From positions 124,001 through 188,000 of the forward strand of contig JARVKI010000062.1 in the NCBI GenBank assembly GCA_036674765.1: a stretch of 64,000 nt of DNA, given 5' to 3'. The position numbers and the translations under genes were made by a program. This stretch comes from Seiridium cupressi. Its lineage: Eukaryota > Ascomycota > Sordariomycetes > Amphisphaeriales > Sporocadaceae. Under the pieces are notes generated by a model. That model saw nothing but the letters and a program-made list of their open reading frames with translations, had not been told where the DNA came from and ran no database searches. Shown piece after piece: positions 36,844 through 47,324 of the stretch; positions within the stretch are counted from its first letter, which is position 1, and each line of letters opens with the position of its first letter.

Positions 36844-37259
36844 ATGGCAAAGCATCAGATAAATAAATGATAGTAAATTCCCATAAAGAAAACTACAGAT
36901 TCCACACTTGGCCGCCTGTTCTGACGGTGAGAAGCCCATGGCCATTGAACACAGCCCACTAAACTAACCAAGTTGCATTAGCTAGTGCTAGTCTGTGCCC
37001 GATAGGCCCTAATTTGGCTACTGTGCAGTAGACACGAAAGTAACACGACAGCCATCCTCAATTACATCAATGCTACAAATAAAGTCAATTGAACACCATA
37101 AATAGTTGGCCTGGTATACCTGCTCGTTGTACCAAGTTTGAACACTGTCGCGCACTGATTGAATGCGAATGTAGGCTGTTCACTTTCGAAGAGATATCAC
37201 AGTGGGTCATGCGGCGGGGTCCTAACCAGTATCTTGATTCATAAGCAATCTTTACGCCG
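36844..37259. other. Intergenic before the second Zn2Cys6 regulator
   Basis: About 400 bases without a supported gene; presumably promoter of the downstream regulator. No motif could be assigned. Confidence 0.35.
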
Positions 37260-39357
37260 ATGTCATCTCTTACCCTGGACGGATCGCTCACCCTCAAGCG
37301 TATCGTCCAGAAGCACTACAAACCAGCGGACAAACCCATCACCAAGCGTGCTTGGTCCGGGAAAGCAAAGAAAGATCAACCTAGAACGTTGTCGAGAGCG
37401 CATCAGCGACCGGCCCTGGCTGCCCGACCTGCATGCAATTTGAGAATGGACAAAACTGTAGCCACACGAGAAAATAAGCGATCCCGTGACCCTGGGAACC
37501 AGAGATTCATCACTAGGGTAGGCTTCCTGCGACGTATTTTGGATGTGGTCTATTCTATCTTCTGACGCTACTTCCGCAGGCTTGTGACGTCTGCCGAAAG
37601 AAAAAGATTCGCTGCGAGCCAACAAAGGATAAGTGCCTACAATGCATCAAGTTTAAATCTCGATGTCACTTCACTCCTATTTCGCGCTCGCGGAAAATCA
37701 GAAAACCAGCCGAGTGTGTCAGGCCTGCATTAGATATCCATGGTCACGTGTCCTAACATACCAAATGCAGAAATGAATACATAATAGAGCTCGAGGAAAG
37801 AGTGAAGGAAATGGAAGGGCAGCTACAGATCGCGTACAAGTTGAACGTGCAAGCCGGACGCCCCCCGCTTCAGCCAACCAGCCCAAGGAACATCCTTCCC
37901 GATCTCCTGTCAGGACACCACCAGATACAACACCCGAATATGTCCTCTTGGAACGAACCCTCGCTGAATCTGATGGACCTAGTTGTACCCAAGCGAAACA
38001 TCGCTCCCTACTTTCCTAGATACCTGGACCTTCCCTCGAAGTCATCAGCCTTGATCTTGATCGAAGAGGGTTTCAGAAGCTTCAACCGATACTTCCCGAT
38101 TTTCGACGAGCAAAAGTTTATGACGTCGTTCGACGCCCGCTATTCCGCTGCTGGCCTCCAAGATCTAGCTTGGTGGGCATGTGTCAATGTGGCGCTCTCA
38201 ATGGGACACGCCTTCCGGGCCATACGCACGTCTCGGTCTAAGCATGACATGGCCCTTTCCTATGGCTACATACAAAACGTTTTAGGTGTAGTCTCCCAGT
38301 TAATAGCGCTACCAGGCAGTCTAGCCGTCATCCAGGCCTTACTTGGAACTATCCTCATCTTAGAAGGCACGCCAAACTCACAAATGTGTCCTGTGCTGAT
38401 GGCAACAGCTATGGGGATGACTCAAGCCATGGGTTTACACAGGAGAGATCGAGACCCCCCGGGGCTTAGCTTATCGGAGATCGAAGAGCGAAGAAATGTC
38501 TTCTGGATCGCGTACTGGATCGAAAAGAACATCAGCTGCTTGCGAAGACAAGCTTCCGTACAGGACGATGATGATATAGATGTTGAACTTCCCACGGGAA
38601 TCGTCTCGGAACCGCATCTGCTGAGCCATGGGCCAGCCACAATCAATATTCTCAACTCTCGCATCGGGCTTGCCATAATCCAAGGGCAGATATATAAGAG
38701 GTTGTTCTCAGTTCAAGCTCAGCGGCAGTCTAAAGCACAGCGGGCCGCGGCGGCTCTTGACCTCAGTGGGCTATTGGCATGCTGGCGAGCCAGCGTTCCG
38801 TTTGACTTTGAAGAGTCCAGCATGACCTCCCTCCGCCTTCCTCTCCCAGAGGACGTCCTGCAGATCATCATACTGCACACTGTCTACGCCAATTCTGTGA
38901 TCACCGTGGACCGTCATCTTCCGCAGCGCGGCAATCCGGCAGCGGGGCCTGCAGACATTTACACCTACACCCTACCGTCAGAAAGTGTCTGCCTTATTGA
39001 CTCACGGAAAGCGATCCAGCTGCTGCAGAAGATACCCCGAGGCAAATACGCCTTTGTTTGGTAATTCCGCCCCCGTTTCAAGTAGCAAGGCCATATCTAA
39101 CACAGAGTAGGTTGCTGGTGGGTTCCTTTTTCGAAGCTGTCACAGTTCTCCTCCACAATGTTATTATCAACCCGTTTCACACGCGGGCACGTTCCGATAT
39201 CTTACTCATAGAGCCGTTCTTGGCGCTTTTGGAGGTCCTGGATGACGGTGGGGATAATGCAGAACTGCAGAGGATGCGTAAAGAGTGCAATAGCCTCATC
39301 CAAAATGCGATAGCTGCGGTGGAAAGCGTCGAGGACACAATTATTGTGAATTATTGA
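37260..39357 (+). CDS. Zn2Cys6 transcription factor with fungal-specific TF domain
   Basis: Nuclear regulator. An ATG at 37260 opens a frame of 86 codons before the zinc cluster; ATG 37446 (MDKTVATREN) is an equally possible, shorter start. Exon 1 ends at 37517 (FITR). Exon 2 starts ACDVCRKKKIRC and continues EPTKDKCLQCIKFKSRC, a canonical C-x2-C-x6-C-x6-C-x2-C-x6-C cluster. An intron ends at 37770; exon 3 begins NEYIIELEERVKEMEGQL, a short coiled coil. The middle-homology region has ARYSAAGLQDLAWWACVN, GLHRRDRD and RNVFWIAYWIEKNISCLR, typical of the Fungal_trans domain. A last intron (39061-39110) precedes a C-terminal exon ending at 39357. No defect was seen. It probably controls the 19-37 kb genes or those to its right (inference). 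Confidence 0.9.
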
Positions 39358-39407
39358 GAGAGACAAAACGGTGATACCGTTCCAACTGTCTGATTGAAAG
39401 AGTCAAC

Positions 39408-39556
39408 TGTCAAGATAGACGAAGGTTATAAGGGGTGAATTGGTTGATTGATTGAGTATCAGAGAGAGAACTGGACGGAGAGGAGATAATCTAGTATATG
39501 TACATGTATGTGTGGCTGGGAAGCCCGAAAAGAGGGTGGCTGGGCCACCTGTTTCA
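39408..39556 (+). repeat. Dispersed repeat, copy E (type-1 end)
   Basis: Starts TGTCAAGATAGACGAAGG and TTATAAGGGGTGAATTGG, passes GAGGAGATAATCTAGTATAT and GGCTGGGAAGCCCGAAAAG and ends GGGTGGCTGGGCCACCTGTT. Nearly identical to copy C of the gene-poor island, 22 kb away and in opposite orientation. Confidence 0.8.
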
Positions 39557-39886
39557 CAAACCGCAAGTCTCACCAGCGGACTTCTGGGCTACGGTACTCG
39601 TGTCAACTTTGGAAGCTATGCAGCAATGTATGCTAGATACTTACGCCGAGGACATAAAAGCAGTGTGTGATCCCCAAGATAGAGTGACGGACAACTCGGT
39701 ATCAAATCCTGATAAATGCAAGTATGATTCTGGGCACCTTGTGCGGAACACTGTGAATTGTTCCGAGTCCATCGGGTTCATGCAAATCACCACTCGGTAC
39801 TCCTGATTATCTCGGAGATTCTTACAGGACCAAGAAAGTTAACAGACGAGTTCCAGTGATATGGTCTGCCCAAGGGAGCTCCGTTT

Positions 39887-40027
39887 TGTCAGAATAGGGA
39901 CTCCAGCCACCCGGATTATCGGGCTTCTCAGCCACTAATAGACTCGCTACCTCCTCCTGCCTCTGGCACTCTTCTGATACTCAATCAATCACTCCATTCA
40001 CCTCATAACCTTCGTCCCATCTCAACA
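39887..40027 (-). repeat. Dispersed repeat, copy F (type-2 end)
   Basis: On the minus strand it starts TGTTGAGATGGGACGAAGG, passes GTGATTGATTGAGTATCAGA and GAGAAGCCCGATAATCCGG and ends GGAGTCCCTATTCTGACA. Closest to copies A and D. Confidence 0.8.
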
Positions 40028-40143
40028 CGTTTAATGGGATTATTTAAACGGCCTGGGTAAACGAGGCGACGGTACCCGTTCCATTTTCTCCCGCAGAATC
40101 ATGAATCCGGTACTTTGTGATATAAGACCCTGGATTCGGGTCT

Positions 40144-40560
40144 GAGAACTTGACCTTTGTCGAGTTTCAGACTATTTTCAATGCCTCTGTCTTTATGTTC
40201 TCCGACATCCTCGGCACCGACAACCCCGATCTCTCTGATTTCGATAGACTTGGAGGGACACTCCTTACTTAGTACCCACTCGCAGACCCACTAACAACTC
40301 ACGAGGGCGGAACTAGGTACCGTGAGCACCAGCAAATCAAGATGGGGGAGTAGAAGAGGTCGATCAGTTTTATAAGCTTTTCCTCGCTCCAGAGGCTGGA
40401 AACTGCTCGGGGGGTGTCGGGCCTTTTCCCATCGATCCCTGGGGACTTTGCATTGAATAGGCTGGGAAAGGAGTCTCGGCAGTCAAAATGTGGACTAGAT
40501 ATCCGAGGTCTGTGGCTGACTCGACAGCGGGGCTCCTTCTGACTCGGATCTTGTAAACAA
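40144..40560 (+). pseudogene. Remnant of tannase/feruloyl esterase gene (C-terminal part)
   Basis: Translation from 40144 gives LTFVEFQTIFNASVF, then ILGTDNPDLSDFDRLGGTLL, matching the GTDxPDLxxFxxxGGKxxxWHG region of fungal tannase/feruloyl esterases (PF07519). A TAG at 40270-40272 stands where that family has tryptophan. After it the frame reads YPLADPL and GGTRY, corresponding to the HGxADPLIPxxGT region. A shift of frame near 40350 is followed by VDQFYKLFLAPEAGNC and GGVGPFPIDPW, matching the FYRLFLAPGxxHCxGGxGP block that holds the catalytic histidine. Here that position is asparagine (GNC). A further TAG follows. Only the C-terminal third is visible; the MITE-like element lies just upstream. 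Non-functional. Confidence 0.7.
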
Positions 40561-40877
40561 CGGTATCTACCATAGTAGCCACACCGAGGCCCTTATTGTG
40601 GGTATTCCTGTTAACTAGAGCCGTCAGACGGTGGGGAAGACCCGCGGTAAAGCTGGGGGGATAGCGCTGCCTTTGACTACCCCGCGCTACATTCCGGGGG
40701 GCCCGACTGTCGTGATAATCTAACGAGCTGATCACGTTCACGAGGCTTATATACTCGTGGTAATCATTATGCATATATAGTAAGGCTTCGCACTCTCATA
40801 ACATCATGACATCACTCAGCTGAAACGACTGGAACGCTGGAGACTAGATTTGCGCACCTTCATTCGGAATCCATAAC

Positions 40878-42699
40878 ATGCCCTTCAAATCGCCCTATCC
40901 ATCTCTTGATATACCTCGGACGAACGTGCTGTCCTACCTCTTCCCACGTGGTGAACTCGTTTCTAGCGACCCGCTCTGGCACGATGCAAAAAATGCTGCA
41001 CATAATCTATCACCAAAGCAACTGCTTCAATGGGTGAGGAGACTCTCATTCGGCCTTAAGGGACTCGGCCTGCAGAAGGAAGATGTCGTGATGATTCATA
41101 CTCCCAACCACATCTTTGTGCCAGTTGCCTATCTCGGCATTGTAGGGGCTGGATATGTATTTAGCGGTGCTAATCCAGCTTATACTGTTCCTGGTACAAT
41201 ACGATCTGCCCACCAACTTTGGCGCAACCTGCTGATTCTCGTGCAGAAATGGTCCATCAGATCAAGGATACAAACACAAAGATAATTCTTGTTCATCCAA
41301 CCCATATCGAGACAGCGTTTGCCGCGGCCACCGAAGCCGGATTACCACATTCCCGCATATTCCAGTTCGCTGACTTTCCAACCTCCACCGCGAGGGGCAT
41401 TCCGGATTGGCGCTCCTTTATTGGCAACGAAGCTGAAGGTGAGGCTTACGAGTGGCCGGATTTGAGCCCATTGGACTCGGCATCCACGGTCGCTACGATC
41501 AACTACAGCTCCGGAACGACCGGCCTACCCAAAGGAGTATGTATGTCTCATGCGAGCCTCATCGCCAATGTCGAGCAGACCATATTCATGAGATATGCAC
41601 ACAAACCTTATCGATTCGAGGCTCGACCACAAGAACGGTGGATAGGCTTCCTTCCACTTTATCATGCCTACGGGCAACTCTACGCGATGCTCATGTGTGT
41701 GAAGCTCCGGTGTCCGATCTACATAATGACCGAGTTTCGATACGAAGATTTCTTGAGCAACATTGACCGCTATCGCATCACGAGTCTGCAAGTTGCACCA
41801 CCTATCTTAGTCATGCTGCTAAAGCGACCCGAGACATCTCGCTATACCCTTTCTAGTCTCAGAGAATGTATATGTGGTGGGGCTCCACTATCGAAAGAGG
41901 TGCAAAATGCCTGTCAACACCGTTTCAATATTCAGATCAATCAAGGATGGGGCATGACTGAAGTAACATGTGGTGCTTTGATGGTACCTGGTGGCCTCAC
42001 GGATGACTCTGGCAGCGTCGGCCAGTTACTGCCGAATTGCGAGGCCAAACTGGTCAATGATGACGGAAAGGAGGTTGGCTTTGGTCAGTCGGCGGAGCTG
42101 TATGTGCGAGGGCCCAATATTATGCTGAGATATTGGAAGAATACAACGGCGACACAAGAGTCCCTGGACAGGCACGGCTGGTTGAAGACTGGGGACATTG
42201 CTGCCTGCGATAAAGATGGTGTGTTTTGGATAGTGGATAGAAAAAAGGTGAGCCACACGTGCAGAGCTTGTTTGCCGCGTCCTGACACACAATAGGAACT
42301 TATCAAGGTCAACGCCCTTCAAGTGTCGCCGGCCGAATTGGAAAGCGTCCTCCTACAGAACGAGGATGTGGCAGATGCTGCTGTTGTGGGAATAACCATG
42401 TAAGTTTCTAGTCACGTCTAAGGATTGTAAAATCGACTGACCAAGTGTACAGCAACGGAGAGGAATTTCCTCGAGCATACGTTGCGATACACGAAACCTC
42501 TAGGGGCAAAGTAAAACCTCATGATATCCAAGAATGGATCAAGTCGGAAGTTTCGAAGCATAAGTTCCTCGCAGGCGGCGTGGTCTTTGTAGATCAAGTC
42601 CCCAAGTTGGCTAGTGGGAAAATACAGAGGAAGACACTACGCGAGTGGGCCAAAAGGGACGCTTTGAGGCTGGCAAAGATCGGCCGACCAAACCTGTGA
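40878..42699 (+). CDS. 4-coumarate-CoA-ligase-like acyl-CoA synthetase
   Basis: Adenylate-forming enzyme that would activate an aromatic or fatty acid to its CoA thioester. Exons 40878-41193, 41247-42247, 42296-42399 and 42453-42699 join in frame to 555 residues, the normal 4CL size. Motifs in order: INYSSGTTGLPKGVCMSH (ATP-binding P-loop), FLPLYHAYGQL, GGAPLSKEVQ, INQGWGMTEVTC (adenine binding), YVRGPNIMLRYWKN, WLKTGDIAACDKDG, IVDRKKELIKV and the C-terminal lysine motif SGKIQRKTLREW. The protein ends GRPNL, which is not a strong peroxisomal signal. No damage was seen. Bidirectional context is lacking; the next gene downstream is a bZIP regulator. Substrate unknown; the family includes phenylacetyl- and cinnamoyl-CoA ligases. 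Confidence 0.92.
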
Positions 42700-43054
42700 T
42701 GGCCGCTAACAATGCAATTCGTGATAATATTGAAAGAATTCAGAATAAAGAATTTGGATTTCGATTGAGCATTTCCAAACCATCTTGTTCATAAAATGGA
42801 TTTGCTCGATCTCTCGTCTATGCCTCGGCTCCAGTATTAACTACCACTTACCCGACATTCCCTCATCACCATTGGCGGTCACTAATATTTATGCATCTCC
42901 CCGCCTTTTGTCCCTAAATGTCCGCCATTTCCCCGCAACACCCCAGATGTCCCGCTTCCCATGCAGTATCCACTGGCTTTGCCGAACACTTCATCTGCGC
43001 CCTTGGCAGAGTCTGCAGCAATTCGAATTGACGAAAGCATGTGGTTGGGAGAGA

Positions 43055-44532
43055 ATGGATGGTACGCCGTGGGACCAGTCACCGTCGGGATCCGGGACGA
43101 TGTCCGCCCGCCGACTTAAAAAGAGGGAGCAAGACCGACTGGCGCAAAGAGCAGCGCGAGGACGAACGAAGCAGCGAATCTCCGAGCTGGAGGCAACAGT
43201 GGCCGAGCTAAGTCATGCTCGCCCAGGCCAGGGTATCGGGAGGCTGAGAGAGCAGCTTGCGACCGTGACGAAGGAGAAGGACGGGCTTGTCCAGACCTTG
43301 AATTCCATTCAGAACCTCATTCAGGCGCGTTGCAGTGGTGACAGCGTGCTTCGTGAGGATTCATCTCATCACGCTCCACGCCCGCCCTCTGCGGCTTCAA
43401 GTGGTCCCTCCATAGGATTGAGCAATGCTGTGGACGGGCCTGCCTCGAACGCAAGTAGAATTGACGATAATGGCTATCCAACCTTGCCTACGACCGAGTT
43501 GCTTTCCCCAACATCGCCCACTCTGGACGTCGGTTCACAGGCGACAATAATGATGCCAGCAGCATTTTCGGGTGACATAGATATCACCGGACAGCTTTCT
43601 GGAGAAACTCTGGTGCCCTCTCCGGGTACATGCGACTGCTCCTATTGGAATCCGATTGACACCGGCAACAACTCGTCGCAACACCGTAGTTTATGGCGAT
43701 CTGCAAACAATTACCTCAAGGAGCCCAGCAAGGCCTCGGCCAACGAACTTACCCAGGCAGACCAACAAGCCGATGACATACCAGTGAGGGTGTTGTTGGA
43801 AGGCTGGGATTCCATCGCAAAATCCGGCCAACTATCTCCCCTCTGGGCCAAGCTAAAGGAAATAGACAAACTCCAGTTTAGCAACTGTGGGGATGTTGAA
43901 CGATTGGCTATTCTCAGGACGATGCATTCGCTACTAAAATTTCACGTCGAGCCAACGCTGGACCACTGTACCAATCTGCCTCAATGGTATCTCGAATTGT
44001 CGGTAACCCCAATATCTGCGATGTTCGAGTATTTGCCAGCTAAACAGCTGCAGGCCTTCTCAGCGTCTTCCTCACTCTTACGCCATCGATTTCTTCGTGT
44101 GGTAAGTCACAAACTTGAATCTCCTTTGTAACTTAGTCTGTGGCTCACGCTAATTGTATTATGTGAACCAACAGGCCCGGAGTCAGGGATAAGTTTGTTT
44201 TCTCCGAGCATAGATATTGCTCGAATCGCTTCTGGCGTGTCTTTACGGAGTCATTTCGTATCTCGTGGCCCTACGAATTCCGAGATTGCTACAAGAATAA
44301 CCTTGCCACGGGACAAGTAAACATATCTGCAGAATTCGACGGATGCATCCGGAACATCAATTCCTGGGCCATGGGTTCCGACTTCTTTGTGCATTTCCCT
44401 GAAATGCGCAGCGATATTCCAGCATATCTGTCAATACCAAGTTCCATCGGTACTCCACATGTGGAGGATGCCCATGGCCAACAAACAAGCGTCAAAACCA
44501 CCGTAGGGACTTCACTTTCAACGAGTTCATAG
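43055..44532 (+). CDS. bZIP transcription factor with DUF3425-type C-terminus
   Basis: ATG 43055 (MDGTPWDQSPSG) was chosen as the last methionine well before the basic region; the frame stays open upstream to 42785. The basic region is KKREQDRLAQRAARGRTKQR, followed by a leucine-zipper-like ISELEATVAEL. A long acidic/serine linker follows, then VRVLLEGWDSI. After an intron that starts GTAAGT at about 44102, an open frame contains PGVRDKFVFSEHRYCSNRF, WRVFTESFRISWPY and NSWAMGSDFFVHFPEM, typical of DUF3425 proteins, ending at 44532. The phases of the obvious donor and acceptor (CAG at about 44176) do not match: the expected frame needs a one-base change or an unusual splice site. The C-terminus may therefore be frameshifted. 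Confidence 0.75.
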
Positions 44533-45172
44533 CTTTCTGCGTTGTAAAAAATAAAAAAATTTACGTGAGGATTCCAAGAAATGGCTTTTTGCTTCTGAGG
44601 ATGCGGTGGTTGAAGGTAAATTGGTGAGAATAAGGACCACTGCGAGCCAAGCACCAACCGGCTGCATGACTACTCATCTGAACAATCCCCACGAACCTAG
44701 ACTATGTGTGCTCCTACCAGAGATACATATATACTTGGGATATTAGTATGTATATATTGCCGGGGAGGTTATCGATATATAGGTAGTGTTATGTAACCTT
44801 TTAAGTTGTCATTTTTAAACTTATTTGAAAACAAAATGAGTCATCAAGGATAGGACAAATCAGGAATCCTCTCCGATTCTCCGACAATGCGCCTCCTAGG
44901 TTTCATACCTGCTTTCCAAACGCCGATCAGAGTACGATCTTGGCCCGCTATGCATGAGTCAGAGAGACTAAAATGCAATGTCAGGAGCTAATGTCTTGGT
45001 ATTCTCAACTTCCCCGCATTCCCGATCGCCTGGGACCCGGGGAAATGCTCCAAAACCAATAATCTATAAATGAAGCCTAGATGCAGATTACCCATGATAT
45101 TACTTGTGTGAGCACCAAGTCTGTTGCTACGTCAGTCCCTTAGATATTGAACACATAAGAGCAATTTAGTCA
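44533..45172. other. Intergenic, no supported gene
   Basis: 3' flank of the bZIP gene and presumed promoter of the MFS gene. TATATATA-type runs lie near 44725-44780. No other feature was recognised. Confidence 0.35.
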
Positions 45173-47055
45173 ATGAATATGGCAGCAATTTACGACACAC
45201 GACTACCAGGACAGGAAGTCTCAAAACTTGACAGCCATGAAGCGTGCACCATTGACGGCATTGTGACCCACACTGGAGATGCGGAGAAAGCCAATTCTGA
45301 GCTCCAAGCCACCAGACTAAGTCCTTCAGAGGAGAAACGATTAATGTTGTTTTTGACATAAGCCGTTGAGCTACTATACACTAACATATATTTCCAGCCG
45401 ACGAATCGATCGAAGGCTACTCCCCATCTTGGGTATCATGTACTCCATATCTCTGATCGACCGTACAAACTTGGGTCTAGCGCTTGTAGCCGGCATGCAA
45501 GAAGATCTTGGTCTCGGCGTGGCCAATCGCTATACCATTGTTGTCATGCTGTTCTTTTTGACTTACATGTAGGCATATCTGCGAGCAATCCTTGGCTCAC
45601 ACACTAATTCACGAAAAAGTATCTTTGAAATCCCCAGTGTACGTCTTCGACACTGAATACTCGACATTATCGACTGATATGAATATCTTGAAAAGAACCT
45701 CATATTACCCAGAGTAGGTCCAGCAAATTGGCTTGCTTTTCTGGGTGTCAGCTTCGGAGCCATTCTCATTGGCATGGGCTTCACAAAGAGCTGGGAAACA
45801 ATGGCACTTTGCAGGGCTCTTCTGGGGGTGGTAGAAGCCGGATTCCTTCCAGGTCAGTAATGTGGACTCCCATCGAGGATTCATACTGAATAAGGCACCA
45901 GGCTGCACTTACCTGATCACTTGCTGGTATACACGATTTGAGGTTGGGAAAAGGATCTCCGGCTTCTGGATCCTCTCCGTCCTAGCTAGTGCTTTCTCAG
46001 CTATATTCGCCTATGTGCTCACCCTGCTTTCCGGGAAGGCCGGTCTGCGAGGATGGAGTTGTGAGTTTGTGCAATAAATGCTACATCGTTGTGTTTCTAC
46101 TAATTGGTACTGAACTGTCGTAGGGATATTCGTTATCGAGGGAATAATTACGTGCCTGGTATGCTTTGCCGGTCGGTTCATTATCATCGACTTCCCCTCT
46201 CAAGCGAACCACTTTTTGAAGTCGGAGGAACAAGCACACATAATTGCACGGATCGATCGTGACCGAGGCGATGCGGTGGAGGATGAGGTAACCTTCACCA
46301 AGATCGTGCACCATCTGAAGGATTGGCGGCTATATGTGTGGGCTTTCAATCTCATGGCGTCAACCTTGCCCGGTTACGCGTATTCTTATTTTCTCCCCAT
46401 CATTCTACGCAGTGGAATGGGATTCAGTAGCACAAATAGCCAGCTCCTAAGCGCCCCGCCTTACATCCTTGCGGCTATCATTACCTATATATCCGGTTGG
46501 TTAGGCGACAGATTCCACATAAGGGGCCCCATCATCGGAATGCACCAACTCCTCACGGCTATCGGAATGTTATTGACCGCATATGGTGGGTCAAACGCAG
46601 TTCGCTATTTCGGAGCCTTTTTAGGTAAGTCTGGTTTCATTCTCCAGGCACCGGTGGCTCATCGCCCTGACACGCCAAAGGCATCGGATTTGTCCAATAT
46701 TGCATCCCTGGTGTCCTCACGTTCCAGGCCAATAATATTACACAACACTCCAAGCGCGCAGTTGCAACATGCGTATGTATCACAGGAGGTGGTTTTGGTG
46801 GTATCATTGCCAGCCTCGTGTTTATTTCTCGGGAAAGCCCAAATTACACCGTAGGTCTCTCTCCGCATAACGATATATCGTATAATCTTTATTGACTTTT
46901 CTTCTGCAGACTGGTGTATTCACGACTCTGGGTATATCTCTTGCAAGTATTGTCTTCATCGCAGGTCTGGATATCTATCTCTGGGTGCGTAATAAAAAAG
47001 TCAAAGTAGGCACTCATCAGAATGAAGGGATCGAGGGTTGGTTGTACACTATTTA
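45173..47055 (+). CDS. MFS transporter, allantoate/anion permease (ACS) type
   Basis: Membrane carrier of the anion:cation symporter group (Dal5-like). The cytosolic N-terminus (ATG 45173) ends in RLSPSEEKR, followed by RRIDRRLLPILGIMYSISLI and DRTNLGLALVAGM, hallmarks of the group. Further exons give VGPANWLAFLGVSFGAILIG, CRALLGVVEAGFLPG, CTYLITCWYTRFEVGKR and FVIEGIITCLVCFAG. The cytosolic loop FLKSEEQAHIIARIDRDRG follows, then the second half with SYFLPIILRSGMGFSSTNS, SGWLGDRFHIRGP and, across an intron at about 46624-46679, IGFVQYCIPGVLTFQ. The last exon ends GWLYTI at 47055. At least seven short introns, including one or two micro-exons near 45620-45720, are required; those were not fixed. 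No clear lesion was seen. Substrate unknown. Confidence 0.82.
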
Positions 47056-47324
47056 GGTTGCCTTGCTCGCCTGCCGATTAGACCAAGTATCCTCCTACGA
47101 ATGTTTTCGGGTGTAATCTGCGTATGAATTCTTCATATATTGTCTCTCTAAAATTCTCAAAATGAAAGACATATCGAAGTGTCGTAATACTCAGACTGGA
47201 AGTATTAATGGAAGAGATGAGGGCTTCCATACCCTCCTGACTTGCACCTTGGGTGACCGGCTCCGACGGGCACACGTCAGGCGACCACGGCACCAGCAGT
47301 GATCTGAAGTCATGTCACGAGGCC

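Larger units (their letters stand above)
39408..40027. mobile_element. MITE-like element with unequal inverted ends
   Basis: A 620-base unit bounded by repeat copy E (39408-39556, plus) and copy F (39887-40027, minus). The ends are inverted relative to each other. They share an outer part (TGT..GAGAT..GACGAAGGTTAT, GATTGATTGAGTATCAG, GGCTG..AAGCCCGA) but belong to two distinguishable end types. The inner 330 bases have no supported coding capacity. It fits a non-autonomous DNA transposon. It ends about 120 bases before the remnant of an esterase gene. No convincing target-site duplication was seen. Confidence 0.65.

Noticed and set aside
40370..40774. 134-codon minus-strand open frame
   Set aside because: It is antisense to the tannase/feruloyl esterase remnant, whose plus-strand translation has clear family blocks.
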